6,548 nucleotides of DNA. It comes from an uncultured Solirubrobacterales bacterium (lineage in GTDB: Bacteria; Actinomycetota; Thermoleophilia; Solirubrobacterales; Solirubrobacteraceae). The stretch lies in contig CAJBXY010000073.1 in assembly GCA_903959665.1 (NCBI GenBank), positions 1 through 6,548 of the forward strand, in the 5' to 3' direction. The translations under genes and the position numbers were made by a program. Every line of letters begins with the position of its first letter. Position 1 is the first letter of the stretch. Below the pieces are notes generated by a model that made no database searches, was not told where the DNA came from, and saw only the letters and a list, made by a program, of their open reading frames with translations. Positions 1 to 5,798 of this stretch are shown piece by piece.

Positions 1-57
1 ACGCTTGAGCTGCTCGGGCGCGAAGAGTCGCTCAAGCGGCTTGACGCCGCCATCTGA
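1..57 (+). CDS. Possible C-terminal tail of a gene entering from the left edge
   Basis: Reading frame 1 from the first base is open for 18 codons, giving TLELLGREESLKRLDAAI, and ends at TGA (55-57). Fifteen of the 18 codons end in G or C, as expected for coding sequence in this genome, and the peptide looks like an ordinary amphipathic protein end. No family can be named from so little. If real, it runs convergently into the 3' end of the VanZ-like gene and overlaps it by 26 bp (32-57). The alternative is chance, since an open frame of 18 codons is not rare at this GC content. The call therefore stays tentative. Confidence 0.35.
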   Translation, partial: TLELLGREESLKRLDAAI

Positions 58-394
58 TCAGCAGATAAGCGATCAGCACTCCAGTGGAGTCGATCAGCAC
101 GTCGATTGGGCTGCCGTGCCGCCCTTGCACGGATAGCTGGTGAAACTCGTCGCTGATCGCCCAGCCAACGGCAATCACTGCGGCTGCGACGGGCCAACGC
201 CAGTCAAAGGCACGCCACCAAAGCCCGAATAGGAGTCCGTACTCGGCAGCGTGAATGATCTTGCGGCCGATTAGGTCGATCGTCCCGAGCCCGGAATTGA
301 GGTCGGCCTGGGCGCTGAGGAAGTAGATCAGCCCCATCAAGGCGAGCGGGGGCGCAAAGCGTGAGATGTAGTTCCTGATTGTCGTCGGAGCCAT
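32..394 (-). CDS. VanZ-like family small membrane protein
   Basis: This encodes a 120-residue integral membrane protein of the VanZ-like family. The family is named after the teicoplanin-resistance accessory protein VanZ, but most chromosomal members have no known role, so resistance should not be inferred. About four hydrophobic stretches are visible, near residues 12-28, 45-60, 67-80 and 100-114. Family-typical elements are FLSAQ near residue 25, GRKIIHAAEYGLLFG around residues 43-57, and the signature ISDEFHQLSVQGRHGSPIDVL near residues 80-100, followed by a final helix and a basic RWRRQAA end. The start at 394 was chosen because the homologous part begins there. An upstream in-frame ATG at 442 would add 16 residues and push the gene into the coding region of the divergent regulator. 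A TACCCT box lies 9 nt before the chosen ATG. The length is at the short end for the family. Confidence 0.85.
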   Translation of the reverse strand: MAPTTIRNYISRFAPPLALMGLIYFLSAQADLNSGLGTIDLIGRKIIHAAEYGLLFGLWWRAFDWRWPVAAAVIAVGWAISDEFHQLSVQGRHGSPIDVLIDSTGVLIAYLLIRWRRQAA

Positions 395-414
395 CAATCT
401 GGCAGGGTAGAGGG
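395..414. promoter_or_regulatory. Compact divergent promoter region between the VanZ-like and Rrf2 genes
   Basis: Only 20 bp separate the two divergent start codons. On the minus strand TACCCT (409 to 404) fits the TAnnnT -10 pattern and lies 9 nt from the VanZ ATG. On the plus strand CAGGGT (403-408) is a weaker fit and lies 6 nt from the regulator's GTG. The two boxes are almost the same base pairs read on opposite strands, so a bidirectional promoter with overlapping -10 elements is possible. No convincing -35 element is seen for either. A GGG/GAGG purine run before the GTG could alternatively act as a ribosome binding site, although the GAGG at 410-413 sits too close to the start. This is an inference from pattern only. 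Confidence 0.35.
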
Positions 415-804
415 GTGATTTCAATAACAACCAAGTCGCCATACGCCGTTGCCGCGTTGACCGAGCTCGCACGCACGCCAGATCAGCCGACCGCCGTCGG
501 CGAGATCGCCCGCCGCCGTGAGATCCCCGCTCAGTTCCTCGAGCAGCTCGTGGCCACACTTCGCCGCGGCGGCGTGCTGCGCTCGCAGCGCGGTGTCAAG
601 GGCGGCTACACGCTCGCCCGGCCCGCCGATCAGATAACTGTGCTCGAGCTAGTTGAACTGCTCGACGGCCCGCTCACGGTCGAAGGCGACGACGTCTTCT
701 CCGAGGCTACTGCGGCCACGCGGGCGGTCTTGGCAGCGACGACGATCGCCGACTGCCTCGCCCGCGAGCAGGAGGCCGCCGGCGGCCCGATGTATTACAT
801 CTGA
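415..804 (+). CDS. Rrf2-family transcriptional regulator, CymR-like
   Basis: This 129-residue winged-helix DNA-binding repressor belongs to the Rrf2 family (IscR, NsrR, RsrR, CymR). A GTG start at 415 gives the family N-terminus: ISITTKSPYAVAALTELAR matches the ISTKGRYGL-type opening. A TTG at 379 would add 12 unlike residues. The recognition helix lies around residues 38-51 (AQFLEQLVATLRR) and the wing around 56-69, with the Rrf2 signature RGVKGGYTLAR. Only one cysteine is present (Cys114), so the three-Cys cluster of Fe-S Rrf2 proteins is missing. The tail TTIADCLAREQEAAGGPMYYI resembles the end of B. subtilis CymR as I recall it (TTLEDLA...YMFYI). CymR represses cysteine and sulfur genes together with CysK, and cysK and cysE lie 1 kb downstream. 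That it acts as a cysteine regulator is inferred from the tail and the context. The HD gene starts 2 nt after its stop codon. Confidence 0.9.
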   Translation: MISITTKSPYAVAALTELARTPDQPTAVGEIARRREIPAQFLEQLVATLRRGGVLRSQRGVKGGYTLARPADQITVLELVELLDGPLTVEGDDVFSEATAATRAVLAATTIADCLAREQEAAGGPMYYI

Positions 805-805
805 A

Positions 806-1366
806 ATGGATCAGGTTTCGTTTTCGGCGATGGACGCGGGCACGCAGGCAGACTTTGAGTTGCTCGACCGTGCTGAGGCTGAATTTGTGGCCCAATTGCC
901 GGCGCGTCTATTGGCGGCGCTCGATCGGCTCAAGAGCTCGTTCGCCGGTTATCAAGTGAGCCGCTACGAACATTCGCTGCAGTCGGCGACGCGCGCTCAG
1001 CGCGACGGCCGCAGCGAGGAATACGTGGCTGCGGCGCTGCTCCACGACATTGGCGATGAGCTCGCCCCTTATACGCACGGCGAGATGGTCGCGGCGATCA
1101 TGCGGCCGTTCATCGCGCCTGAAATCTGCTGGATCGTCGAGCATCACGGCATCTTTCAGCAATTTCACTACGGGACGGTAACCGGCGACGATCCCAACGC
1201 CCGGGACGTCTATCGCGACCATCCGTCGTTCGGCGCCTGCGCCGAGTTCTGCGCGCTCTATGACCAGAATTGCTTCGACCCGGACTTCGAATCCGACCCG
1301 ATCGAAAGTTTCGTGCCGATCGTTGAACGAGTTTTCTCAGTGCCGCGTTACCTAACCGCGCATTAG
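806..1366 (+). CDS. HD-domain metalloprotein, PhnZ-like
   Basis: This encodes a 186-residue HD-superfamily protein, a fold that binds one or two metal ions and usually hydrolyses phosphoesters. A small branch (PhnZ, inositol oxygenase) instead performs di-iron oxygenation. Visible metal-ligand candidates are His56 in YEHSLQ, His80-Asp81 in LLHDIGDE, His91 in THGE, His113-His114 in VEHHG, and Asp153 in LYDQ. The order and spacing, with an extra early His in an EH-LQ motif, resemble PhnZ-type and phosphonate-operon HD proteins more than signalling HD-GYP domains. The start at 806 was chosen because the segment MDQVSFSAMDAGT resembles the conserved opening of related HD proteins. No Shine-Dalgarno site is visible and the ATG follows the regulator's TGA by one base, so translational coupling is likely. 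No phosphonate genes lie nearby. The substrate is unknown and both hydrolase and oxygenase remain possible. Confidence 0.85.
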   Translation: MDQVSFSAMDAGTQADFELLDRAEAEFVAQLPARLLAALDRLKSSFAGYQVSRYEHSLQSATRAQRDGRSEEYVAAALLHDIGDELAPYTHGEMVAAIMRPFIAPEICWIVEHHGIFQQFHYGTVTGDDPNARDVYRDHPSFGACAEFCALYDQNCFDPDFESDPIESFVPIVERVFSVPRYLTAH

Positions 1367-1426
1367 CAGCACAGACTCTTTGCCGCTTGGGGTGATCCCA
1401 ACGCGCCAGATCGGCGTAATGGGGGT

Positions 1427-1639
1427 ATGACAACTACACAGCGTCCTGCAACCACAAAGCGCCCTGACCCAACCAAGCTTGCTCGTTGGCTGATCATCAC
1501 CGCGGCCGGCATTTCGATGGCTCTCTCGGTCGGAATTTGGTTCCTCGCCGACGACCAGCTCGCCGGCATCTTCGTCGGTACCTGGGTGCCGAGCATTCTC
1601 GCGCTCGGAGCATTGATCCTGCCGAGGAAGACGCAATGA
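1427..1639 (+). CDS. Small two-helix membrane protein of unknown function
   Basis: This 70-residue protein is not recognised. A basic, Thr/Pro-rich N-terminus (residues 1-20, with Lys11, Arg12, Lys17 and Arg20) precedes two hydrophobic segments at about 21-41 and 46-66, joined by a short acidic turn (ADDQ) and ending in PRKTQ. By the positive-inside rule both ends should face the cytoplasm, giving a helical hairpin. A GGGGG run touches the ATG (1421-1425) and is too close for a standard ribosome binding site. CGTAAT ends 6 nt before the ATG and could be a weak -10 of a leaderless start. It overlaps the next small gene by ATGA, which strongly supports both being genes. Codon use is like its neighbours. 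It is 60 bp downstream of the HD gene and may belong to the same transcript. Confidence 0.7.
   Translation: MTTTQRPATTKRPDPTKLARWLIITAAGISMALSVGIWFLADDQLAGIFVGTWVPSILALGALILPRKTQ
1624..1630 (+). promoter_or_regulatory. Strong Shine-Dalgarno site deciding the start of the second small membrane gene
   Basis: GAGGAAG lies 5 nt before the ATG at 1636, inside the end of the preceding gene. It is the clearest ribosome binding site in the window. It supports 1636 over the longer open frame that begins at 1486, and it contrasts with the absence of such a site before cysK and cysE. Confidence 0.75.
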
Positions 1640-1779
1640 ACAACCTGCCGCTATTTATCGCTGGCTTTCTAGTCAGTTGTGTTGTCTTCTTGGCGATTGG
1701 CATTTTGATCTATGCCGCGATCCTAGACGGCCGTTACGAGCGCGAGCAGCAGGTAGAGCGAGCAACCGAAGGCGCATAA
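1636..1779 (+). CDS. Tiny single-pass membrane protein of unknown function
   Basis: This 47-residue protein is not recognised. It has one long hydrophobic helix (about residues 4-30, including LPLFIAGFLVSCVVFLAIG) with a single Cys15, followed by a charged tail (DGRYEREQQVERATEGA). The same frame is open from 1486, but the upstream part is the out-of-frame shadow of the preceding gene and is Arg-rich. The ATG at 1636 has an ideal GAGGAAG site and overlaps the previous stop codon by ATGA, so the two small proteins are translationally coupled and probably made in similar amounts. Together they could form a small membrane complex or serve as accessory subunits of something encoded elsewhere. No function can be assigned from the sequence. 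The gene ends 39 bp before cysK. Confidence 0.7.
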   Translation: MNNLPLFIAGFLVSCVVFLAIGILIYAAILDGRYEREQQVERATEGA

Positions 1780-1806
1780 AACAGCAGCAGTTGTAGCTGG
1801 CGCCGT

Positions 1807-1812
1807 TAGACT
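1807..1812 (+). promoter_or_regulatory. Candidate -10 box for leaderless cysK
   Basis: TAGACT fits the TAnnnT -10 consensus and ends exactly 6 nt before the cysK ATG, which would place transcription start on the A of ATG. No Shine-Dalgarno site lies between them. No good -35 hexamer is seen 16-18 nt upstream. The promoter assignment is inferred from spacing. Confidence 0.45.
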
Positions 1813-1818
1813 GCGGCA

Positions 1819-2760
1819 ATGGGTTCAATCCCGATCAACATTGCGGAGCTTGTCGGTGGGACTCCGGTTGTAGAGATGACGGAACTGCTCGGCGCAGACG
1901 CGGCGCCTGGCGCGCGGCTCTTCGCCAAGCTCGAGGCGTTCAATCCTGGGGGCTCGGTTAAGGATCGGATCGGAGTTGCGATGATCGATGCCGCTGAGCG
2001 CGACGGCCTGATCGAACCAGGCAAGACGACAATCGTCGAAGCTACCTCCGGTAACACCGGGATCGCCTTGGCCTTCGTCTGTGCTGCCAAGGGCTACGAG
2101 CTTCAGGTTTTTCTGCCGCAGGGGATGAGCCGCGAGCGTGAAGCGCTGCTGCGGATGTACGGCGCGAAAGTCGAAGTCGTCGAGTCGCTAGGCGGGATGA
2201 GCGAAGCCGTTGACGCGGCAAAAGCAATGGCGATCGACGAAGGCGCCTTCCTGCCGGATCAGTTCTCGAACCCCGCCAACCCTGAAGCGCACCGGCTCAC
2301 CACGGGGCCGGAGCTGCTCAAGGCGCTCGACAGCAAGATCGACATCTTCGTAGCCGGCGTCGGCACCGGTGGAACGATTACCGGCGCCGGCGAGGCGATC
2401 AAGGCCTCCAACCCGAAGGCCAAGGTTGTTGCCGTTGAGCCGCAGAGCTCGGCGGTGCTCTCGGGCGGGCCAGCCGGCGTCCATCGGATTCAAGGGATTG
2501 GAGCTGGCTTCGTTCCCGCAGTTCTCAATCGAGAGCTGATCGACGAGGTGATCGCGGTTCCAGACGAGGTTGCGATTGCTACGGCGCGCGCCGCGGCCTC
2601 GCAGTGCGGCGTTCTCGCCGGACTCTCTTGCGGGGCAGCGTTGGCCGGCGCGATCGAGGTTGCCTCGCGGCCGGAGTCGAAGGGGGCGCGAATCGCCGTT
2701 GTTCTTCCTGATTCCGGGGAGCGCTACATCTCGGCGCCATATTTCGCCCCGGCCGCCTGA
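1819..2760 (+). CDS. cysK: Cysteine synthase (O-acetylserine sulfhydrylase)
   Basis: This 313-residue cytoplasmic PLP enzyme of fold type II joins O-acetyl-L-serine and sulfide to give L-cysteine and acetate. The length matches the CysK family (about 310). It opens with IAELVGGTPVVEM. The PLP-binding Lys48 is in NPGGSVKDR (42-50), the substrate-binding loop TSGNTG is at 76-81, the phosphate-binding loop GTGGT at 182-186, the IQGIGAGF motif at 224-231, and the PDSGERY segment, with the Ser that contacts the PLP ring nitrogen, at 297-303. No N-terminal heme domain or C-terminal CBS pair is present, so it is not a cystathionine beta-synthase. A CysM-type or phosphoserine-using enzyme cannot be fully excluded, but the adjacent serine acetyltransferase favours O-acetylserine as substrate. 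cysE follows after 24 bp, probably in the same transcript. Confidence 0.96.
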   Translation: MGSIPINIAELVGGTPVVEMTELLGADAAPGARLFAKLEAFNPGGSVKDRIGVAMIDAAERDGLIEPGKTTIVEATSGNTGIALAFVCAAKGYELQVFLPQGMSREREALLRMYGAKVEVVESLGGMSEAVDAAKAMAIDEGAFLPDQFSNPANPEAHRLTTGPELLKALDSKIDIFVAGVGTGGTITGAGEAIKASNPKAKVVAVEPQSSAVLSGGPAGVHRIQGIGAGFVPAVLNRELIDEVIAVPDEVAIATARAAASQCGVLAGLSCGAALAGAIEVASRPESKGARIAVVLPDSGERYISAPYFAPAA

Positions 2761-2771
2761 TCGCCCGCCGC

Positions 2772-2777
2772 TAGGCT
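2772..2777 (+). promoter_or_regulatory. Candidate internal -10 box for leaderless cysE
   Basis: TAGGCT fits TAnnnT and ends 7 nt before the GTG start of cysE, in the 24-bp gap after cysK. The only purine stretch that could act as a ribosome binding site is a weak AGG within the same box. A leaderless transcript starting at the GTG, in addition to read-through from cysK, would explain the arrangement. No clear -35 element is seen. Confidence 0.4.
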
Positions 2778-2784
2778 GGGTGCC

Positions 2785-3522
2785 GTGTTTGGCCTTTCAA
2801 GATTGGCGCGCGTTGCAAGCGAGCTCCGTCGCGACGTCGGCGCCGCCCACCAGCGCGACCCGGCGGCACGCGGCGTCTCCTCAGCGGAGATCCTCACTTC
2901 ATGGCCTGGTGTTCATGCGGTGATCAGCCATCGGATCGCGCACCTGCTGTTCGATGCCGGCGTTCCGATCGCGCCGCGCTCAATCGCTTATCTGAGCCGC
3001 ACGATCACCGGCGTTGAAATTCATCCAGCGGCGAAGATCGGCAAGGGCTTGCTGATCGATCACGGCTCCGGCGTTGTGATTGGCGAGACGGCCGAAATTG
3101 GCGACGACGTGACGATCTACCAAGGAGTGACGCTCGGCGGCACCGGCTTCGCGACCGGCAAGCGCCACCCGACGCTTGGCGACGAGGTGACGGTCGGCTC
3201 CGGCGCCCGCCTGCTCGGCCCAATCGAGGTCGGGCGTGGCGCCAAGATCGGCGCCAACAGCGTCGTCATTACAGATGTCCCTGCCGACGCAACGGTCGTC
3301 GGTAATCCTGGCCACGTAGTCCGCGTAGACGGTCGCAAAGCGGTCGGCCCCGACGCCGATTGGATCCACCTTCCAGACCCGGTTGCAGAAGCGATCAAGC
3401 GGCTGTCGGAACGGATTGAGTCGCTCGATGCTCGCGTAGCCGAACTCGGTGGCGATCAAAGCGAAGCGCCGCCGGTCCGCCCGCTGCGCTCGGTTCGCGG
3501 CCCCAACCCGGCCGGCGGATAG
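2785..3522 (+). CDS. cysE: Serine O-acetyltransferase, short EpsC-type
   Basis: This enzyme acetylates L-serine with acetyl-CoA to O-acetyl-L-serine, the substrate of the CysK encoded just upstream. It has 245 residues from a GTG start. It is the short type, with an abbreviated N-terminal helical region (about 1-65, including RDPAARG and the HRIAHLL helix) before the left-handed beta-helix of hexapeptide repeats (about 75-182). Key residues are Asp92-His93 in IDHGSGVVIGETA and His128 in the GKRHP loop, which are family catalytic and substrate residues. Residues 200-221 show V/I/L at 200, 204, 207, 211, 214, 218 and 221, a regular a/d heptad pattern suggesting a short coiled coil. The final 20 or so residues are Pro/Arg/Gly-rich and probably disordered. 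The protein ends in Gly-Gly, without the terminal Ile used by classical CysE to dock into CysK. Confidence 0.95.
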   Translation: MFGLSRLARVASELRRDVGAAHQRDPAARGVSSAEILTSWPGVHAVISHRIAHLLFDAGVPIAPRSIAYLSRTITGVEIHPAAKIGKGLLIDHGSGVVIGETAEIGDDVTIYQGVTLGGTGFATGKRHPTLGDEVTVGSGARLLGPIEVGRGAKIGANSVVITDVPADATVVGNPGHVVRVDGRKAVGPDADWIHLPDPVAEAIKRLSERIESLDARVAELGGDQSEAPPVRPLRSVRGPNPAGG

Positions 3523-3560
3523 GCAGCGCGTAAGGTCGGGCAGGCCGCCGCTCGCGCGCC

Positions 3561-3566
3561 TATCCT
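3561..3566 (+). promoter_or_regulatory. Candidate -10 box upstream of pcrA
   Basis: TATCCT fits TAnnnT. It ends 5 nt before an in-frame GTG (3572) and 8 nt before the adjacent ATG (3575), within the 52-bp gap after cysE. No Shine-Dalgarno site is present. This suggests pcrA has its own near-leaderless transcript. It is inferred from spacing only. Confidence 0.4.
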
Positions 3567-3574
3567 CGACGGTG

Positions 3575-5785
3575 ATGCCCGCGCCGCCGACAGCCGACCG
3601 CATTGAGCGCTTGCTCGAAGGGCTCAACGACCCGCAGCGCGAGGCCGTCACCCACGACGGAGGGCCTCTGCTGGTGCTCGCGGGCGCCGGCTCCGGCAAG
3701 ACGCGCGTGCTGACCCACCGTCTTGCGTGGCTGGTGGAAACCGGCCGCGCCAGCGCCGGTGAAATCCTCGCGATCACCTTCACGAACAAGGCGGCCGAAG
3801 TGATGCGCGGCCGCGTCGAACACCTGCTTGGCCACTCGACGCGTGGCATGTGGGTGATGACCTTCCATTCGGCCTGCGCGCGGATCCTGCGCGTTGAGGC
3901 CGAACGGATTGGCTACACGCGCGGCTACACGATTTATGACCAATCCGACAGTCGCCGCTTGATCAAGCAGTGCCTCGACGAGCTTGGCGTCGACCCGAAG
4001 CGCTTCACGCCGGCGGCGATTCAGCGGCAGATCTCCGACGCGAAGAATCGGCTCCGCGGGCCGGCTGAATACAGCCAGATGGTCGGCGACTACTTCGAAC
4101 GAACCGTCGCCGAGGTTTACACGCTCTATGAGAAGTCATTGCTGCGGATGAATGCGATGGACTTCGATGATCTGATTGGCCGCACAGTGACGCTCTTTGA
4201 ACGCTTCCCGGAGGTCCGTGAGCGGTACGGAAAGAGCTTCCGCTACGTGCTCGTCGATGAGTACCAGGACACCAACCACGCGCAGTACCGGCTGCTGCAA
4301 CTGCTCGTCTCCGAGCACCGCAACATCGCCGTCGTCGGTGACGACGCTCAATCGGTTTATGGCTTCCGTGGCGCCGACATCCGCAACATTCTCGACTTCA
4401 AGGACGACTTCCCCGACGCCACAGTGATCAAGCTCGAACAGAACTACCGTTCCACGCAGACCGTGCTTGACGCCGCCAACGCGATCATTTCGAACAATCG
4501 CGACCAGATGCCCAAGACGCTCTGGACCGACCTTGGCGAGGGGGATTCGATCGTCTTACGCACGCTCGATGACGAACACTCCGAGGCTCGCTATGTCGCC
4601 GGGGAGATCGAGCGGCTCGTCGACGAAGGGCTCTCGCGTTCCGAGGTCGCCGTCTTCTACCGAATGAATTCACAGTCGCGAGTGCTCGAGGACACGCTCG
4701 TCCGCCGCGAGATTCCTTATCAGGTGGTCGGCGGCACAAAGTTCTATGACCGCGCTGAGGTTAAGGATGCGATCGCCTATCTGACGCTACTGATCAACGG
4801 GCAGGACGCGGTCAGCTTCCAGCGCGTCGCCAACACGCCGCGGCGCGGGCTCGGGCAAACGTCGCTTTCGCGGGTTCTCACGCACGCCCAGACGACCGGG
4901 CTGAGCGTTTGGGGAGCCGCCGCCCAGCCCGAAGCGGTGCCGGGGCTGGGCAAGGCCGCAATCAAGGCGCTCGGACGATTCATGGAAACAATGGAGGGCC
5001 TGCGTCAACGCCACCAGCAGGGCGTTCCGATCGGTGACCTGCTCGACGCCGTGATCCACGAAAGCGGCTACGTCGAGTGGCTCGAAAACGAGCGGACAAT
5101 TGAGGCGGCAGGCAGGCTCGAGAACCTTGAGGAGTTAGTGGAGGTGGCGCGCGAATTTGACGCCGCAGCCGACGCCGAGGACGACAGCCTTGACCTCTTT
5201 CTTCAGCAGGTTTCGCTCGTGGCCGATGCCGACAGCCGCCAAGATGACGAGTCGCTCGTCACGCTGATGACGCTACATAACGCGAAAGGCCTCGAGTATC
5301 CAGTCGTCTTCATCATCGGCTGTGAGGACGGACTCTTCCCGCACTCGCGCTCGATCGACGAGGGAACGTTGGAAGAGGAACGGAGGCTCTGTTACGTAGG
5401 CATTACGCGAGCAATGCGCAACCTGACGATGACCAGCGCGCGCCAACGCAACGTCTTCGGCGCGCAGACAAGCGGAGTCCCCAGCCGCTTCCTCAGTGAG
5501 CTTCCCGGCGGCTTGCTCGATCAAGAGGATGACCAGTACTCGGCGCCAATTGGAGCAAGGCCGCGCGGCAGGCCGGGCTCATGGGAATCGGCGGCCGCCG
5601 CCGCGCACGAAACACCGGCGATGCCGACGGTCAATTTCGGAGTCGGCGACGACGTAGTGCACGCCGCCTTTGGCGAGGGAGTCGTGATCGGCGCAGAACC
5701 CGGCGGCATTCTGATCGTGCGCTTCGCAGCCAGCGGCGAGGAACGCAAGTTAATGGCCCAGTACGCGCCGATTCGCGCGCGCTAG
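3575..5785 (+). CDS. pcrA: ATP-dependent 3'-5' DNA helicase, PcrA/UvrD type
   Basis: This 736-residue superfamily 1A helicase unwinds DNA in nucleotide excision repair, removes RecA filaments and assists replication past obstacles. Motifs appear in order: Q-motif Gln21 (LNDPQREAV), Walker A GAGSGKT (37-43), motif Ia TFTNKAA (68-74), Ib TFHS (96-99), motif II VDEYQDT (227-233), III VVGDDAQSVYGFRGA (253-267), IV QNYRS (289-293), V TLHNAKGLE (566-574) and VI CYVGITRA (606-613). After a low-complexity acidic/Arg/Ala linker (about 645-690), a small beta-rich C-terminal domain (690-734, with HAAFGEGVV) matches the Tudor-like domain by which PcrA/UvrD binds RNA polymerase. The length is usual for the family. 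The frame is open from 3449, but the first 42 residues are Arg-rich shadow of cysE, so the start is ATG 3575 or GTG 3572. All catalytic residues are intact. Confidence 0.95.
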   Translation: MPAPPTADRIERLLEGLNDPQREAVTHDGGPLLVLAGAGSGKTRVLTHRLAWLVETGRASAGEILAITFTNKAAEVMRGRVEHLLGHSTRGMWVMTFHSACARILRVEAERIGYTRGYTIYDQSDSRRLIKQCLDELGVDPKRFTPAAIQRQISDAKNRLRGPAEYSQMVGDYFERTVAEVYTLYEKSLLRMNAMDFDDLIGRTVTLFERFPEVRERYGKSFRYVLVDEYQDTNHAQYRLLQLLVSEHRNIAVVGDDAQSVYGFRGADIRNILDFKDDFPDATVIKLEQNYRSTQTVLDAANAIISNNRDQMPKTLWTDLGEGDSIVLRTLDDEHSEARYVAGEIERLVDEGLSRSEVAVFYRMNSQSRVLEDTLVRREIPYQVVGGTKFYDRAEVKDAIAYLTLLINGQDAVSFQRVANTPRRGLGQTSLSRVLTHAQTTGLSVWGAAAQPEAVPGLGKAAIKALGRFMETMEGLRQRHQQGVPIGDLLDAVIHESGYVEWLENERTIEAAGRLENLEELVEVAREFDAAADAEDDSLDLFLQQVSLVADADSRQDDESLVTLMTLHNAKGLEYPVVFIIGCEDGLFPHSRSIDEGTLEEERRLCYVGITRAMRNLTMTSARQRNVFGAQTSGVPSRFLSELPGGLLDQEDDQYSAPIGARPRGRPGSWESAAAAAHETPAMPTVNFGVGDDVVHAAFGEGVVIGAEPGGILIVRFAASGEERKLMAQYAPIRAR

Positions 5786-5786
5786 T

Positions 5787-5792
5787 AAGAAT
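5787..5792 (+). promoter_or_regulatory. Weak candidate -10 box before folD
   Basis: AAGAAT ends 6 nt before the folD ATG in the 13-bp gap after pcrA. It matches TAnnnT except at the first position. No Shine-Dalgarno site is visible. Read-through from pcrA is equally possible, so this is listed only because its spacing equals that of the cysK box. Confidence 0.2.
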
Positions 5793-5798
5793 TGGTCT

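Noticed and set aside
32..394. Glycopeptide resistance determinant
   Set aside because: The protein is VanZ-like in family only. No other van genes are present, and chromosomal members usually have no known resistance role.
395..559. Longer minus-strand frame extending the VanZ-like protein to 175 residues
   Set aside because: The extra N-terminal part is Arg/Ser-rich, lies antisense to the conserved winged-helix region of the Rrf2 gene, and has no VanZ-like features. It is a shadow frame.
415..804. Fe-S sensing by the Rrf2 regulator (IscR/NsrR type)
   Set aside because: Only one cysteine (Cys114) is present, so the usual three-Cys cluster ligation is not available. The tail resembles CymR instead.
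653..805. Upstream extension of the HD protein
   Set aside because: It is out-of-frame shadow of the Rrf2 gene (Arg/Ser/Pro-rich). The recognisable family opening starts at the ATG at 806.
1387..1401. Inverted repeat TTGGG-GTGAT-CCCAA after the HD gene as a terminator or operator
   Set aside because: The stem is only five pairs with no following T-run, and such short repeats are common by chance.
1785..1799. CAGC-N7-GCTG inverted repeat upstream of cysK as a regulator operator
   Set aside because: Four-base arms are too short to be convincing, and no second copy was seen near the regulator's own start.
3449..3574. Upstream extension of the PcrA protein by 42 residues
   Set aside because: It overlaps the end of cysE, is Arg-rich and has no helicase features. 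Family homology begins a few residues after ATG 3575.
2980..3849. Long minus-strand open frame (289 codons) across cysE and pcrA
   Set aside because: It is antisense to two firmly identified genes, its translation shows no recognisable motif, and GC-rich third positions create such shadow frames.
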